The notes beneath the pieces are model-generated. The model saw only the letters and a program-made list of their open reading frames with translations, searched no databases and was not told the DNA's origin. Below, piece after piece: positions 63,760 through 64,000 of a stretch of DNA of 64,000 nt. The stretch covers positions 116,563 through 180,562 of the forward strand of contig NW_026634146.1 in the NCBI RefSeq assembly GCF_024868665.1, read 5' to 3'. The translations under genes were made by a program, and so were the position numbers. The stretch comes from Triplophysa rosa. Taxonomy: Eukaryota; Chordata; Actinopteri; Cypriniformes; Nemacheilidae. Every line of letters begins with the position of its first letter. The stretch's first letter is position 1.

Positions 63760-64000
63760 ATAGAGACTGCGTCTGTCCCCCGGATTAGGAAACATAAAAT
63801 AATGCGTAAACCTCTTGAAAGTAATTTAATAAACGTTAAACAAATTACACATGAACAAAATACAGATAATAAACTGTTATGACTCGGATTGCTAAATATT
63901 AGATATCTCTCTAACAAAGCACTTTTTGTTAACGATATGATAAGAGGTCATAAAATAGACTTGCTCTGTTTGACAGAAACATGGCTAAAACCAGATGATT
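63760..64000 (+). pseudogene. L2 family B ORF2 start, partial
   Basis: The frame reads CLTETW-type endonuclease sequence: [18 protein letters not shown] and [13 protein letters not shown] up to the window edge. An in-frame TGA at 63880-63882 stands where the minus-strand copy has CGA, a CpG-to-TpG nonsense change. Whether the rest is intact cannot be seen. Confidence 0.75.

Larger units (their letters stand above)
62470..64000 (+). mobile_element. L2 LINE (family B), third copy, runs off window
   Basis: GGGGCCCAGGTCAGGGAGCAG (62473 onward) matches, inverted, 53273-53305 of the minus-strand copy. The match continues, after a hAT insertion at 62509-63670, with AACTGTCTGCTTGCCGTCTC and on through the start of ORF2 to the last base of the window. 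It begins at the ORF1 end, so it is 5'-truncated. Confidence 0.8.

Noticed and set aside
1..64000. CRISPR arrays, operons, phage or plasmid genes
   Set aside because: No regularly spaced repeats and no prokaryotic gene clusters; split genes and LINEs show this is a vertebrate nuclear genome.

Overview
This is vertebrate nuclear DNA, almost certainly from a ray-finned fish and most likely a cyprinid. The evidence is two vertebrate genes with canonical GT-AG introns or intronless structure, and a dense load of transposable elements of kinds typical of teleosts: L2-type LINEs, DIRS-type tyrosine-recombinase retrotransposons, PIF/Harbinger and hAT DNA transposons, palindromic MITEs, an HE1/V-SINE and long (TG)n arrays. 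There is no prokaryotic gene organisation, operon or CRISPR array. A run of Ns at 60807-61264 is an assembly gap.

Two host genes are well supported. A single-exon somatostatin receptor type 2 gene (sstr2) lies on the minus strand at 25943-27070. A five-exon galectin-3-binding protein gene (lgals3bp) lies on the plus strand at 42779-57536. Its five exons join in phase to exactly 577 codons including the stop. The two genes diverge, with about 15.7 kb between their start codons.

Everything else recognisable is mobile DNA, much of it nested. 1-14 kb: a decayed transposase at 2.0-2.4 kb, a Harbinger MITE at 2.9-3.9 kb, a second Harbinger-like element (3928-10324) interrupted by a DIRS element that itself carries a truncated L2 end, and then an almost complete two-ORF Harbinger (11242-14092). 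14-19 kb: palindromic MITEs, (TG)n arrays, and a 1.2-kb hAT with a perfect 8-bp target duplication. 19-24 kb: an L2-like LINE on the minus strand with both ORFs open. 27-35 kb: mostly unassigned intergenic DNA with MITEs and an LTR-like repeat. 35-42 kb: a 5'-truncated L2 whose 3' UTR was hit by a solo LTR and a second DIRS element. 45-56 kb: the third intron of lgals3bp, 11 kb long, holding a third DIRS derivative, another L2, a solo LTR and a SINE. 58-64 kb: decayed L2 pieces, low-complexity DNA, the gap, and a third copy of the second L2 family running off the window end.

I found no convincing undescribed biological system. The strongest leads are an L2 that looks recently mobile (intact ORFs plus a nearly identical 3' end elsewhere in the window), a conserved promoter module shared by the DIRS copies, a DIRS derivative bounded by two facing 5' ends, and an LTR family whose terminal hairpin is retained while its stem sequence changes.
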